A DNA stretch of 51,095 nucleotides, taken from Clostridiales bacterium. GTDB taxonomy: Bacteria > Bacillota > Clostridia > Lachnospirales > Lachnospiraceae. The stretch is from positions 1 through 51,095 of the forward strand of contig JAAYPT010000076.1 in assembly GCA_012519695.1 (NCBI GenBank), in the 5' to 3' direction. The translations under genes and the position numbers were made by a program. Shown here one piece after another: positions 39,779 through 49,343 of the stretch. The notes under the pieces are model-generated. The model searched no databases and had not been told where the DNA came from. It saw only the letters and a list, made by a program, of their open reading frames with translations. The first letter of the stretch is position 1; each line of letters begins with the position of its first letter.

Positions 39779-40963
39779 CTAGTTTTTCAACAAAAGCTCC
39801 GTCTTAATATATCCGGTCTTGCCTTTCCATTCAACCTTTGTCCAGCCTTCCTGATAACTCAAGACTACCTTTAAAGAATCTCCGATTGCTGTAGTTCCTA
39901 CTTTATCAGAAGTCTCGCTCATAGATACTCGAATATTATACGCATCGTTCGCTGTTAAGGTCGTTCCTTCCGGAAGATAATTCAAACCGTTGTTTGTGTC
40001 CTGCTGTTGTTGTGCTGCTTGATCCGCTGCTGCCTGCTGTGCCGCTGCATCTGCTGCCGCCTGTTGTGCTGCTTGGTCTGCTGCTGCCTGTTCCGCTGCC
40101 GCTTGCTGCGCCGCTGCCTCCGCTGCTGCTTGCTGTGCTGCTGCGTCTGCTGCCGCCTGTTGTGCTGCTGCATCTGCTGCCGCCTGTTCTGCCGCTGCCT
40201 GTTCTGCTGCCGCCTGCTGTGCTACATAATTAGATGCCCAATTTTTAATTCCGTCTGTTACACTGTTTACTGCATTTTGAAGATTTGCATCTGCGGTAAC
40301 AGTCTGAGTATAACGATTCTGGAAATCAGCCTGTAATGCCTTGACATCAGCACTTTCTTTAAATTTTTCAATCAAAGCCTCCACATCCGGATCTATGTCT
40401 GTTTCTTGCATTTGGCTATTGAAAGAACTATATAAATTATCTATATAGAGCTTACCATCCTTATTGGTTCTAACATAAAAAGATTCCATTCCCGGAACAG
40501 TTCCGTCTACTCCATTAAACTTCATATCATATGTTGCTGATACCAGGTAAGAATTCTTCTCTAATCCCTGCTTTGTATAACAATCAATGTTGGAATAACT
40601 TTCTACATAACCGCTCATCAATTGAATATAACTTTTCTCCATATCAGATAACGGAGTTGCTATCTGCGCAAGCCCATCTACATCTCCACTTGCATATAAA
40701 CCATAATACTGCTCAATCAAACTGTTTAATTCTTTGTTTTCATTTACAGCATATTCATCCTGTGCATCTGCCACCTGTTCCTGCTTGGTACCTTCCTTTT
40801 TGCTATCTGACTTTCCATTATTAGCCGCTGTTACAGCTAATACAACTACCAAAATAACTGTTAGTACTCCTGCTGAAACATATCGTGCATTATCCTTACA
40901 AAATGTAACAATTGTATCTATATTGATTTTCTTATTTTCATTATTATTCAAAGAGTTCTTCAT
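39779..40963 (-). CDS. Membrane-anchored SH3-domain protein with Ala/Gln-rich linker
   Basis: 394 residues of unknown function. A cytoplasmic N-terminus (1-28) and one membrane span (30-48) put the rest outside. A globular region (70-240) resembles no named domain. A low-complexity linker (249-321) has 5- and 9-residue units such as AAAEQ and AAADAAAQQ. The C-terminus (338-394) is a bacterial SH3 fold with AYNIRVSMS and GKTGYIK, likely binding peptidoglycan. AGGAGG precedes the ATG. Confidence 0.75.
   Translation of the reverse strand: MKNSLNNNENKKINIDTIVTFCKDNARYVSAGVLTVILVVVLAVTAANNGKSDSKKEGTKQEQVADAQDEYAVNENKELNSLIEQYYGLYASGDVDGLAQIATPLSDMEKSYIQLMSGYVESYSNIDCYTKQGLEKNSYLVSATYDMKFNGVDGTVPGMESFYVRTNKDGKLYIDNLYSSFNSQMQETDIDPDVEALIEKFKESADVKALQADFQNRYTQTVTADANLQNAVNSVTDGIKNWASNYVAQQAAAEQAAAEQAAADAAAQQAAADAAAQQAAAEAAAQQAAAEQAAADQAAQQAAADAAAQQAAADQAAQQQQDTNNGLNYLPEGTTLTANDAYNIRVSMSETSDKVGTTAIGDSLKVVLSYQEGWTKVEWKGKTGYIKTELLLKN
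40001..40219 (-). repeat. In-frame Ala/Gln repeat-coding tract
   Basis: DNA encoding the Ala/Gln-rich linker: units built mostly on AAADAAAQQ and AAAEQ repeat nearly ten times, with GCT/GCA/GCC codon variation that limits slippage. Base composition is locally G+C-rich compared with its surroundings. Confidence 0.75.
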
Positions 40964-41018
40964 ATGTCCTCCTATGATATTAATCTATAAAAAGTGAATT
41001 TAAATTTACAGTTACAAT

Positions 41019-41089
41019 GCACCCAGAGGGAATCGAACCCCCAGCCCCAGAACCGGAATCTGGTATTTTATCCGTTAAACTATGGGTGC
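41019..41089 (-). tRNA. tRNA-Arg (anticodon CCG)
   Basis: Full cloverleaf on the minus strand: acceptor GCACCCA/TGGGTGC, anticodon arm CCAGA-TTCCGGT-TCTGG giving anticodon CCG for codon CGG, T-arm GGGGGTTCGATTCCCTC. CCA is not encoded. It is a single tRNA between aroK and the SH3 protein. A candidate promoter in the aroK end region is TTGATT, 16 bases, TATACT. Confidence 0.96.
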
Positions 41090-41124
41090 TTCCACGGTAT
41101 AAAATCTACAACTTCGTAAGTATA

Positions 41125-41667
41125 TCATATTTTTTTTGAAAAATCAAAAGAAAATTTGGGGGTTGCCAGATTCTGTTTTAACTCTTTTGCCATATCTAAA
41201 GATTCTCTTCCATCTGTTGGAATTACTATTTCACCAGCTTTTTTATAAAAGGGTTCTCTTTTTTCCATCAACTGTTGGATATATGGCACATTCATATGTC
41301 CATTTAAAATCGGCCGTTCTTTTCCGTTTTTCACTCGCTCTAAAATAGTTTCTGGTGTTGCAGTAAGCAAAACAACCACACCTGTTTCGTGCATTAGTTT
41401 TATATTTTCCTCTCTCAGTGCCATTCCACCGCCACAGGATACAATACAATGCTCTCTTTCACGCATCCCCTCTAAAAATTCTGTCTCTTTTTTGCGAAAA
41501 TATTCCTCTCCATAGGCTTCAAAAATTTCAGGAATACGCATCTTTTCTCTTTTTACAATCTCCTGATCTGTATCTATCTCTTCATATCCGGTAATTGCTG
41601 CCATATGCTTTGAAATGGTACTCTTACCGGTTCCCATAAATCCAATAAAATAAATATTATTTTTCAT
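41125..41667 (-). CDS. aroK: Shikimate kinase
   Basis: Phosphorylates shikimate in aromatic amino acid synthesis. 180 residues with Walker A GFMGTGKST (8-16), a substrate Asp-containing EIDTDQE and the conserved CGGGMALR. ATG at 41667 lies one base before the aroD stop, so aroD and aroK form a pair. The last residues run into the tRNA-Arg promoter region. Confidence 0.94.
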   Translation of the reverse strand: MKNNIYFIGFMGTGKSTISKHMAAITGYEEIDTDQEIVKREKMRIPEIFEAYGEEYFRKKETEFLEGMREREHCIVSCGGGMALREENIKLMHETGVVVLLTATPETILERVKNGKERPILNGHMNVPYIQQLMEKREPFYKKAGEIVIPTDGRESLDMAKELKQNLATPKFSFDFSKKI

Positions 41668-41668
41668 G

Positions 41669-42424
41669 CTATTTTTCCATACTTTCTGAAATTTTATTTA
41701 ACATCATTACTGCATCATCTAATGGAAGCTGTCCCGGCGCGGATGCTTTTCCCACAGTTGCAAATGTTACGCAAGAGCCGGAAAACTGCCCGGTAAGTCT
41801 GGAAATCATCCCTGTTTTTCCCATAGACATGGTAATTACAGGATAATCCTTTAACTGTTCCTTCACTTCTACTGTTGCTTCTAATAACCGCAATACATCT
41901 TTTCTGTTTTGAGGCATCACTGCTAACTTTCCGATGTCTGCACCTATTTTTTTCATATATAATAATTTCTCTGTCATTATTTCTGTTTCTGGTGTCTTTG
42001 TAAAATCATGATCCGATGCAACGGTTATAACACCTTGTTGTTTTATATTTTTTATCACTTCTTGCGGGTGCTCCAGTTCATATACTTCTACATCCAGCAT
42101 ATCTGTCTTTCCATGCTGTGCAAGATGTTGTAACATCTTCACATAATTTTTTCTGGATATTTCTTTTTCTCCGCCCTGTGCTTTGCTACGGAATGTGCAC
42201 AGCAAAATCTTATCTTTAAAAATTTCTGCTAATTTATTACTTACATTACTCAATGTTTCTGTTTTTTTGCATTCTTCGTACCAATCCATACGCCATTCAA
42301 TCATATCTTCCGGTTGATTTGCTAACTCTGTTGCCTTTTTTATAATCGCCTCTTCCGTTTTCTCCACAATTGGTACGCACACCAAAGGTCTTCCTATTCC
42401 GATATTCTTGCCTTTTATATTCAC
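41669..42424 (-). CDS. aroD: 3-dehydroquinate dehydratase type I
   Basis: Third shikimate-pathway step. The 251 residues carry the Schiff-base lysine region (DIGKLAVMPQN) and the catalytic histidine region ASDHDFTKTP, typical of the type I aldolase-like enzyme. The start is GTG with AGGAG nine bases upstream. Divergent to aroE across a 158-base control region. Confidence 0.92.
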   Translation of the reverse strand: MNIKGKNIGIGRPLVCVPIVEKTEEAIIKKATELANQPEDMIEWRMDWYEECKKTETLSNVSNKLAEIFKDKILLCTFRSKAQGGEKEISRKNYVKMLQHLAQHGKTDMLDVEVYELEHPQEVIKNIKQQGVITVASDHDFTKTPETEIMTEKLLYMKKIGADIGKLAVMPQNRKDVLRLLEATVEVKEQLKDYPVITMSMGKTGMISRLTGQFSGSCVTFATVGKASAPGQLPLDDAVMMLNKISESMEK

Positions 42425-42502
42425 AGTTATTTTCTCCTAACCTATATTTGCACATCATTACTTTACCATAGTATAACTTACAAAAATAAAACCCGCAAGT
42501 CA

Positions 42503-42531
42503 TTGACATATTTTTTATTATCTATTAAGAT
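42503..42531 (+). promoter_or_regulatory. Promoter of aroE-DAHP synthase
   Basis: TTGACA (42503-42508), 17 bases, TAAGAT (42526-42531), about 45 bases before the aroE start. A likely minus-strand partner, TTGCGG, 17 bases, TATACT, is at 42469-42497 and drives aroD-aroK. Confidence 0.7.
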
Positions 42532-42582
42532 AGTGTCTAGGACTTTTACACATTAAACCAATAAATTAAAGCAGGTGAATAT

Positions 42583-43452
42583 ATGAATTATGAAATTACT
42601 GGGAAAACCAAACTTACCGGTCTTCTTGGAAGTCCCGTTGCCCACAGCATCTCACCCCAGATGCACAATGAGGCATTTCGTCAGCTTGGACTTGATTATG
42701 TGTACCTTGCCTTTGATGTAACTCCAGAACATCTGGAATCTGCAATTCTCGGACTTAAGGCAATTGGAATTTATGGATTTAACTTAACCATGCCTTTAAA
42801 AGTACATATTATCCCCTTGCTGGATGAACTTACTCCTGCGGCAAGACTTGCAAATGCTGTAAATACTGTTATTATTAAGGATGGCGTTCTCATAGGACAT
42901 AATACCGATGGCATTGGCTATATGCATTCTGTTATTGATGCCGGTCATGATATCATTGGGAAAAAGATGACTTTGCTTGGGGCTGGTGGTGCTGCCACTG
43001 CAATCTGTGTACAGGCTGCCTTGGATGGTGTTTCTGCCATTGATATGTTCAAACGAAAAAATGCCTCTTGGGATGATACCTTGACATTTTGCCGGAAAAT
43101 AACCGCAGAAACAGGTTGTCCAATTCGCCTTCGGGATATTTCCGACCAGAACGCACTTGCAGAAAGTATTTCTGACAGCGCAATTCTTACCAATGCAACC
43201 AGCGTTGGTATGGCACCTGATACAGAAAAATCTCCAATAAGCGATGTTTCTATGCTTCGTAAAGATTTAATTGTATCAGATATTATATATAATCCTAAGG
43301 AAACCTTACTGTTAAAGCAGGCAAAGGAAGCAGGTTGCCCACATTTTAACGGCTTATACATGCTGTTATATCAAGGTGCTGCTGCTTTTACCTTTTGGAC
43401 CGGACAAGAAATGCCAATTCAACTAATTAAAGAAAAATATTTCAAACACTAA
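42583..43452 (+). CDS. aroE: Shikimate dehydrogenase
   Basis: Reduces 3-dehydroshikimate with NADPH. 289 residues with the substrate site SPVAHSISPQMHN near the start, the catalytic lysine in NLTMPLKVHI and an NADP-binding GAGGAATAI motif. The start has AGGTGA upstream. Followed after 12 bases by DAHP synthase on the same strand. Confidence 0.95.
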   Translation: MNYEITGKTKLTGLLGSPVAHSISPQMHNEAFRQLGLDYVYLAFDVTPEHLESAILGLKAIGIYGFNLTMPLKVHIIPLLDELTPAARLANAVNTVIIKDGVLIGHNTDGIGYMHSVIDAGHDIIGKKMTLLGAGGAATAICVQAALDGVSAIDMFKRKNASWDDTLTFCRKITAETGCPIRLRDISDQNALAESISDSAILTNATSVGMAPDTEKSPISDVSMLRKDLIVSDIIYNPKETLLLKQAKEAGCPHFNGLYMLLYQGAAAFTFWTGQEMPIQLIKEKYFKH

Positions 43453-43464
43453 AGGAGAATAATT

Positions 43465-44493
43465 ATGAGTTTTACATTTTTAAAACAGCTTCCTTCCCCG
43501 GGAGCAATCAAAGAACAATTTCCACTCTCTGCAAAAGCAGTGGAAACCAAAAAAGAAAGAGATAAAATGATTCGTGATATTATCACCGGAGATTCTGATA
43601 AGTTTCTTGTTATCATTGGACCTTGTTCTGCGGATAACGAAGATGCCGTTTGTGACTATATCAATCGTTTAAGTCGTGTACAGGAAAAGGTTGCAGACCG
43701 TTTGGTAATTGTACCTCGTATCTATACCAACAAGCCTCGTACTACCGGAGAAGGTTACAAGGGAATTGCACATCAGCCTGACCCTGAAAAGAAACCAGAT
43801 ATGGTCGGCGGATTAATCGCAATGCGTAAAATGCACATTCGTGCTTTAGAAGAAAGCGGACTTTCTTCTGCTGATGAAATGTTATATCCAGAAAACTTCA
43901 GCTACATGGAAGACTTACTCTCCTATGTTGCAATCGGAGCTCGTTCTGTAGAAGACCAGCACCACCGTCTTACTGTGAGTGGTTTTGATGTTCCAGCAGG
44001 AATGAAAAACCCAACCAGCGGTGACTTCTCTGTTATGTTGAACTCTGTGTATGCTGCACAGCATCCACACCACTTTGTATATCGCGGATATGAAGTACGC
44101 ACCAGCGGAAATCCATTAACTCACGTTGTTTTACGCGGTTCCGTAAATAAACGTGGTGTTTCTCTTCCAAACTATCACTATGAAGATTTGGAATGCTTAA
44201 TCCGTATGTATGACAAAATGGATTTGGTACATCCTGCTGCTATTATTGATTCTAACCATGCAAACTCCAATAAGCAGTATGAACAGCAGATTCGTATTGT
44301 AAAAGAAGTAATGCACAATCGTCAGATTGCACCAGATATCAAAAAAATGGTTAAAGGTGTTATGATTGAAAGTTACATTGAACCAGGCAGCCAGAAAGTT
44401 GGCGACCATATCTATGGAAAATCCATCACAGACCCATGCCTTGGCTGGAAAGAATCTGAAGAATTGATTTATCATATTGCTGAAACAGCATAA
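43465..44493 (+). CDS. 3-deoxy-D-arabino-heptulosonate-7-phosphate synthase (AroG type)
   Basis: First committed step of the shikimate pathway. 342 residues of class I alpha, with IIGPCSADNEDAVCDY, RTTGEGYKGIAHQPD and NPTSGDFSVMLN. Which amino acid inhibits it cannot be told here. AAAGGAG precedes the ATG. It ends the aroE operon at the terminator 44515-44547. Confidence 0.94.
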   Translation: MSFTFLKQLPSPGAIKEQFPLSAKAVETKKERDKMIRDIITGDSDKFLVIIGPCSADNEDAVCDYINRLSRVQEKVADRLVIVPRIYTNKPRTTGEGYKGIAHQPDPEKKPDMVGGLIAMRKMHIRALEESGLSSADEMLYPENFSYMEDLLSYVAIGARSVEDQHHRLTVSGFDVPAGMKNPTSGDFSVMLNSVYAAQHPHHFVYRGYEVRTSGNPLTHVVLRGSVNKRGVSLPNYHYEDLECLIRMYDKMDLVHPAAIIDSNHANSNKQYEQQIRIVKEVMHNRQIAPDIKKMVKGVMIESYIEPGSQKVGDHIYGKSITDPCLGWKESEELIYHIAETA

Positions 44494-44514
44494 AGATTAT
44501 ATGATTATACATGT

Positions 44515-44547
44515 AAAAGGAGATGTCACGAAATGGCATCTCCTTTT
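44515..44547 (+). terminator. Terminator of the aroE-DAHP synthase operon
   Basis: AAAAGGAGATG pairs with CATCTCCTTTT around 11 loop bases, with T tracts at both ends, so it could also serve xerD on the minus strand. Confidence 0.85.
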
Positions 44548-44596
44548 ATTGTATCTTTATGTTGATGTTTTCTATATCTTGTTTGTTTATCCTACC

Positions 44597-45505
44597 TTAT
44601 ACTCTTGGATGTGCCTTTGCATATACTTCTCTGATTCTACTTTGATTCATATTTGCATAAATCTGTGTAGTAGAAATATCGGAATGTCCCAGCATTTCCT
44701 GTACAGAATGTAAATCTGCTCCGTTGCTAACCAAATGCATTGCAAAAGAATGTCGCAACGTATGCGGTGTTAATTCCGTAGTAATCCCGGCCTTTTTTCC
44801 ATAAGACTTCACCAACTTCCAAAATCCCTGTCGGCTCATAACATGTCCGGAACAATTTGTAAATAAGTAATTACTGGATTCTTGTGTTACCAACTCCGGT
44901 CTTCCTTCATTAAGATATACCTGAAGCTTTTCCTTCGCCACATTTCCAAAAGGCACAATGCGTTCCTTATTGCCATCTCTGCATGTGATGTACTCCATTT
45001 TCAGATTCACATCTTCTAAGCGCAATGATATTAATTCCGAAACTCTTATCCCGGTAGCATATAGTAATTCTAACATGGCACCATCTCGTAATTCTTTGGG
45101 GGATGTTCCGTTTGTTTCATTTAACAGTCTTGCTGTTTCTTCCTGACTTAAAATAGATGGCATCTTCTTCTCTACCTTGGGAGCCTTTAAATCTTCCGCA
45201 ATATCCTGCTTCACATAGCCTTCTTTTTGTATAAAGTGCCAGAATGCCTTTAATGAAGCTATTCCTCTAGAAATGGTTGCAGGCTTCAACCCCTGTTTTT
45301 CCAAATGCAAAATATAAGAATTCAATCCTGTTACCGTAACCTGATTCACATCTGTCATTCCAACTTCCAAACAATACTTATTAAATTTTCTTAAGTCTCT
45401 TTCATAAGAAAGTACCGTATTTTCGGAAGTCTTCTTCACTTCTCTCAAATATACAATAAATTCTTGAATCTTATCTTCCATATACTCGATTACTCCATCT
45501 GTCAT
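44597..45505 (-). CDS. xerD: Tyrosine recombinase XerD
   Basis: Chromosome-dimer resolution recombinase. The 302 residues have an N-terminal SAM-like domain and a catalytic domain with ATGIRVSEL, TLRHSFAMHL and LGHSDISTTQIYANM (Arg, His-x-x-Arg, Tyr). ATG at 45505 has poor ribosome sequence; a start eight codons later (M9, 45481) is also possible. It is adjacent to spoIIM and nudF as in Bacillus (ripX), so it is the chromosomal enzyme and not a phage integrase. Confidence 0.92.
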   Translation of the reverse strand: MTDGVIEYMEDKIQEFIVYLREVKKTSENTVLSYERDLRKFNKYCLEVGMTDVNQVTVTGLNSYILHLEKQGLKPATISRGIASLKAFWHFIQKEGYVKQDIAEDLKAPKVEKKMPSILSQEETARLLNETNGTSPKELRDGAMLELLYATGIRVSELISLRLEDVNLKMEYITCRDGNKERIVPFGNVAKEKLQVYLNEGRPELVTQESSNYLFTNCSGHVMSRQGFWKLVKSYGKKAGITTELTPHTLRHSFAMHLVSNGADLHSVQEMLGHSDISTTQIYANMNQSRIREVYAKAHPRV

Positions 45506-45561
45506 TTTGTTATCTTAAAATTTTACATAAATGTAAACTCTTTTTTTTCGATACAATCTAT

Positions 45562-45590
45562 ATTATAATGACAATTTTTTGGAAAATCAA
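45562..45590 (-). promoter_or_regulatory. Promoter of xerD
   Basis: Minus strand: TTGATT (45585-45590), 17 bases, TATAAT (45562-45567). An inverted repeat TTTACATAAATGTAAA (45522-45537) lies between it and the start codon. Confidence 0.6.
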
Positions 45591-45681
45591 ATAGTATTTT
45601 TCCTATATTTTCCAGCTTTTTCGTCTCTATACAACATATCGTTTCTATTCGTTTTTCACCTTCTATATCTTGTAAATTTTG

Positions 45682-46308
45682 TCAAAAAAATTTTACTATT
45701 TTTTTAAGAAATATGGGATTTAGATAACTTTCCAGAAAAATTCCTGTAACAAATAGCAACATTAATGCGATTCCTATTATCAATGCCATTCCATATGTTC
45801 GTATCTGTTCTTTACACAAACTGTTCATTGAAGCTGCTTGATGCATTCCTTTTCCCATAAAAAATGCCAATCCACAATATCCCATATACACCAAAATGTA
45901 GATAATATACTGCGGGAACATCCCACTAACAACTAATAAGATTCCTCTGCCGCCATACTTCGCCATAGCTGCCGCAAGCATAAATCCTACCGAAAAACCA
46001 ACCCACCCTAAATTCAGTACTCCGATTACTGCTCCAAAGGAACTAAAAGACAAAAGCAAAAGTATAATTATCATGGGCATTCGTTCTTCTAAAATATAGC
46101 AAAACAAGTTCTCTTTATTAATTCCTGCATATTTATATTTTTCAATAAAATAATCGTTTAAAACTCCTGCTCCTGCCATTTGTTCTCTTCCTATGACATT
46201 TGCCACTACTACCCCCACCAGAAATGCAAGTAACATTACTATTTTTATGGTTCTTTTCCAGTCCCACTTCTTTTTACCCAAACGTAACAATTCCCTCATT
46301 TGTTCCAT
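45682..46308 (-). CDS. spoIIM: Stage II sporulation protein M
   Basis: Membrane component of the SpoIIDMP engulfment complex. 208 residues with about five membrane segments, and the family motif of SFGAVIGVLNLGWVGFSVGF. The ATG at 46308 lacks a good ribosome site; M4 is an alternative. It is in the order nudF-spoIIM-xerD shared with Bacillus. Confidence 0.93.
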   Translation of the reverse strand: MEQMRELLRLGKKKWDWKRTIKIVMLLAFLVGVVVANVIGREQMAGAGVLNDYFIEKYKYAGINKENLFCYILEERMPMIIILLLLSFSSFGAVIGVLNLGWVGFSVGFMLAAAMAKYGGRGILLVVSGMFPQYIIYILVYMGYCGLAFFMGKGMHQAASMNSLCKEQIRTYGMALIIGIALMLLFVTGIFLESYLNPIFLKKIVKFF

Positions 46309-46341
46309 TTCCGTTTTTTTCTATTCTATGCATTCTTTCTT

Positions 46342-46875
46342 TTATAAATGATATTTATTCTTATATGCCATAATTGCAGCCACTGTTTTTCCATCTTGGA
46401 TTTCCCCTTTATAGATTTTTTCGCATAAATCTTCTAACGTATGTGCCTCTAATTCTATTTCCTCTCCTTCATCTAATTTCTGTTTAGAAGGGATTAAGTT
46501 TCTTGCCACATATACATCTACTAATTCATTACAAAATGCTACCGTTGTTTTAAGAGATATTAAAAATTCCAGATTATCACATCGATATCCTGTTTCTTCT
46601 TCTAATTCTCTTGCTGCACACTCTGAAGTCGGTTCCGTTACAGAATCTCGTGCTCCTGCCGGAATTTCCAAGGTAAAACGGTTCAAAGCGTTGCGATATT
46701 GACGTACTAACAACAATCTTCCATCTTCTAAAACTGCAACTACCGCTGCTGCTCCCTTGCGATGTTCTACATAATCCCAATGTTCTATTTTTCCATCGGG
46801 TAATTGTATCGAATCATCATAAATATCTAAAATGGAACCCCGATATACCAATTCTCTTTTCACTCTTTTAATCAT
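46342..46875 (-). CDS. nudF: NUDIX ADP-ribose pyrophosphatase
   Basis: Hydrolyses ADP-ribose. 177 residues with the Nudix box (GARDSVTEPTSECAARELEE, then ETG), containing one extra residue in the first loop compared with the usual spacing. AGGAG precedes the ATG. Upstream of spoIIM in conserved order; likely co-transcribed. Confidence 0.92.
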   Translation of the reverse strand: MIKRVKRELVYRGSILDIYDDSIQLPDGKIEHWDYVEHRKGAAAVVAVLEDGRLLLVRQYRNALNRFTLEIPAGARDSVTEPTSECAARELEEETGYRCDNLEFLISLKTTVAFCNELVDVYVARNLIPSKQKLDEGEEIELEAHTLEDLCEKIYKGEIQDGKTVAAIMAYKNKYHL

Positions 46876-46930
46876 TTTGTTTTCTCCTTATAACCCTTTA
46901 TGCTTTCATACAATGTGGTATTTCCTTTTT

Positions 46931-46961
46931 TATGCAATAGGATGCAATTTCCTATTGCATA
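46931..46961 (-). repeat. Post-terminator hairpin element, copy B
   Basis: Perfect 12-pair stem TATGCAATAGGA / TCCTATTGCATA with a seven-base loop, lying immediately after the rny terminator. Reverse complement of copy A at 6253-6281, with the third stem pair T-A there and C-G here. Confidence 0.75.
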
Positions 46962-46999
46962 AAGAAAAACCGCCATATACTTACATATATAACGGTTTT
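46961..46999 (-). terminator. Terminator of rny
   Basis: Minus strand AAAACCGTTATATA pairs with TATATGGCGGTTTT (two G-U pairs) around a six-base loop, and TTTTTC follows. The hairpin element copy B is next to it. Confidence 0.8.
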
Positions 47000-47023
47000 C
47001 TTTACGTTTCATATTACTTAATA

Positions 47024-48571
47024 CTATTTTGCATATTCTGTAACACGAGATTCACGGATTACATTTACCTTAATTTGTCCAGGATATTCTAATTCGCTTT
47101 CAATCTGCTTTGAGATATCTCGTGCTAACAATACCATATCTGCATCGTTAATTTGTTCCGGAACTACCATGATCCGAATCTCTCTACCTGCCTGAATTGC
47201 AAAGGATTTGTCAACACCTTTAAATCCATTAGCAATATCTTCTAACTGCTTCAATCTGTTTGAATATGTCTCCAGTGTTTCTCTTCTTGCCCCCGGTCTT
47301 GCTGCTGAAATTGCATCAGCTGCCTGTACCAAACATGCAATTAAAGATTCCGGCTCCACATCCCCATGATGTGCTTCTACTGCATTAATTATAATTGGAC
47401 TCTCTTTGTATTTTCTACATAAATCCACACCGATTTGAATATGAGAACCTTCTACTTCATGGTCTACAGATTTTCCAATGTCATGTAATAAACCAGCTCG
47501 TTTTGCTAATCTTACATCAAGACCAATCTCAGCTGCTAAAAGTCCAGATAACTGTGCTACTTCAATAGAATGTTTCAATGCATTCTGTCCATAGCTCGTC
47601 CTAAACTTCATCTTTCCAAGTAAACGAACAAGTTCTGGATGTATGCCATGTACACCAACTTCTAACGTTGCCGCCTCTCCTTCTTCTCGCATCATAGTCT
47701 CAACTTCTTTTTGAGCCTTTTCAACCATTTCTTCAATTCTTGCCGGATGAATACGTCCATCCACAATCAATTTTTCCAAAGCAATTCGTGCTACTTCTCT
47801 TCTCACAGGGTCAAATCCCGAAAGAATTACTGCTTCCGGTGTATCATCAATAATCAAATCTACACCTGTTAAAGTTTCAAGGGTACGAATATTTCTTCCC
47901 TCTCTACCAATAATTCTTCCCTTCATTTCATCATTCGGAAGTTGTACTACGGAAATTGTCGTCTCTGATACATGATCAGCTGCGCATTTTTGAATAGCAT
48001 TTACAACGTATTCTTTTGCTTTCTTTCCGGCCTCTTCCTTTGCTTTGTTTTCCATTTCCTTAATCAATTTTGCAGTATCAAGCTTCACATCATCTTCAAT
48101 TGTTTTTAAAAGATAATCCTTTGCCTGTTCAGAGGTTAATCCAGAGATTCTCTCCAGTTCCTGTACTCGTTTTTCGTGTAGTCTTGCAATTTCTGCTTTT
48201 TGCTTGCTAATTTCTTCTTCCTTAGCTGCAAAACCTGCCTCGCGCTTCTCAATTGCTTCCAGCTTCTTATCCACGTTTTCTTCCTTTTGGATAATTCTTC
48301 TCTCATTTCGCTGAATCTCATTTCTACGCTCTTTGATTTCTTTATCCAATTCGTTTTTATTTCGAATGGACTCTTCTTTAATCTCCAGCATAGCTTCACG
48401 CTTTTTCGTCTCAGCACTTTTAACAGCCTCATCTATTATCTCTCTTGCCTTTTCCTCAGCACTTCCAATTTTGGATTCTACCACACGCTTGCGATAGCTG
48501 AGTGTTACAAGGTAAGTAATAGGTATTGCAATAACCAATGTGACTACTACGGCGATAATGATTCCTTGCAC
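47024..48571 (-). CDS. rny: Ribonuclease Y
   Basis: Membrane-bound endonuclease that starts mRNA decay. 515 residues: a membrane segment at the N-terminus (1-22), a long coiled coil to about 190, a KH domain ([15 protein letters not shown]) and an HD domain with [12 protein letters not shown]. The GTG start has a very strong AAGGAGGTG site that can pair in a small hairpin (48572-48584). Single gene between nudF and recX. Confidence 0.96.
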   Translation of the reverse strand: MQGIIIAVVVTLVIAIPITYLVTLSYRKRVVESKIGSAEEKAREIIDEAVKSAETKKREAMLEIKEESIRNKNELDKEIKERRNEIQRNERRIIQKEENVDKKLEAIEKREAGFAAKEEEISKQKAEIARLHEKRVQELERISGLTSEQAKDYLLKTIEDDVKLDTAKLIKEMENKAKEEAGKKAKEYVVNAIQKCAADHVSETTISVVQLPNDEMKGRIIGREGRNIRTLETLTGVDLIIDDTPEAVILSGFDPVRREVARIALEKLIVDGRIHPARIEEMVEKAQKEVETMMREEGEAATLEVGVHGIHPELVRLLGKMKFRTSYGQNALKHSIEVAQLSGLLAAEIGLDVRLAKRAGLLHDIGKSVDHEVEGSHIQIGVDLCRKYKESPIIINAVEAHHGDVEPESLIACLVQAADAISAARPGARRETLETYSNRLKQLEDIANGFKGVDKSFAIQAGREIRIMVVPEQINDADMVLLARDISKQIESELEYPGQIKVNVIRESRVTEYAK

Positions 48572-48743
48572 AGGAGCACCTCCTTATGAAATTTTCATTG
48601 TACATATAGTAAAACATATTCGTTTTCATATGTCATATACAATAAATTGCACATTTCTATACAATCTACCTACATGTATAACAACATATTGATTTTATAC
48701 TTTTTTCAATGCTATGTCAAGTAGCACACTTCGGAATTATTCA

Positions 48744-49340
48744 TCATTCCAGGACATGTAAAATATCCTCTGAACAAAACCCTTTTCGCATTAAAAATTG
48801 ATACATTTTTTGCTTTTCTTTTATGTCACTTTCCCCTATTTTATACTTCCTTTTTTCTATCCACTTCAGAATCAATTCTTGTTCGGATTCCGGCTCATAT
48901 TCTGCTTCTATTGCCTGTTCGATAATTTCCCGGTCAACACCCTTTTGCATTAAATCCATCTTAATTTGGCGTTTACTTTTCCGTTCCTTTTGATATCTGA
49001 CATAGGTCTGCGCATAACGATTATCATCGATATAATGATATTTTTTTACATACGCAATTGCATCATCAATTAAATCTTCTCCATAAAAGCCTTGTCGCAG
49101 CTTATTTCTAAGCTGCGACTCTGTACGGTCCATTTTTTCTAACAAAAACATAGCACGTTTTCTGGCTCTTTTTATTAAGATATCCGTTCGTATTTCTTCA
49201 TAGACTTCACTTGCAATTTCTTCTCCTTCTTGCAATGCAAATCTACGAATTTCTCCTTTATACAATACAAAAGAAACTCCTTCTTCTGTATGTATCATCA
49301 TGCGCTTTTTATCTACTTCGGAAATCTGTGTAATCAGCAT
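48744..49340 (-). CDS. recX: RecA regulator RecX
   Basis: Modulates RecA filaments. 198 residues with triple-helix repeat sequence including RKRAMFLLEKMDRTESQLRNKL and KYHYIDDNRYAQTYVR. AGAGGA precedes the ATG. It starts four bases after the recA stop, so it is co-transcribed with recA. Confidence 0.93.
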   Translation of the reverse strand: MLITQISEVDKKRMMIHTEEGVSFVLYKGEIRRFALQEGEEIASEVYEEIRTDILIKRARKRAMFLLEKMDRTESQLRNKLRQGFYGEDLIDDAIAYVKKYHYIDDNRYAQTYVRYQKERKSKRQIKMDLMQKGVDREIIEQAIEAEYEPESEQELILKWIEKRKYKIGESDIKEKQKMYQFLMRKGFCSEDILHVLE

Positions 49341-49343
49341 TTT

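Noticed and set aside
40007-40219. CRISPR-like array from the regular repeats
   Set aside because: Repeats are in-frame coding units of 15 and 27 bases with no spacers and no cas genes nearby.
40001-40233. Open frames on other strand and frames across the Ala/Gln tract
   Set aside because: They follow from the low-complexity codon repeats and lack ribosome sites; the SH3 protein frame has clear domains.
44597-45505. Tyrosine recombinase as sign of a mobile element
   Set aside because: It sits in conserved order with spoIIM and nudF, and there are no attachment repeats; it is chromosomal XerD.
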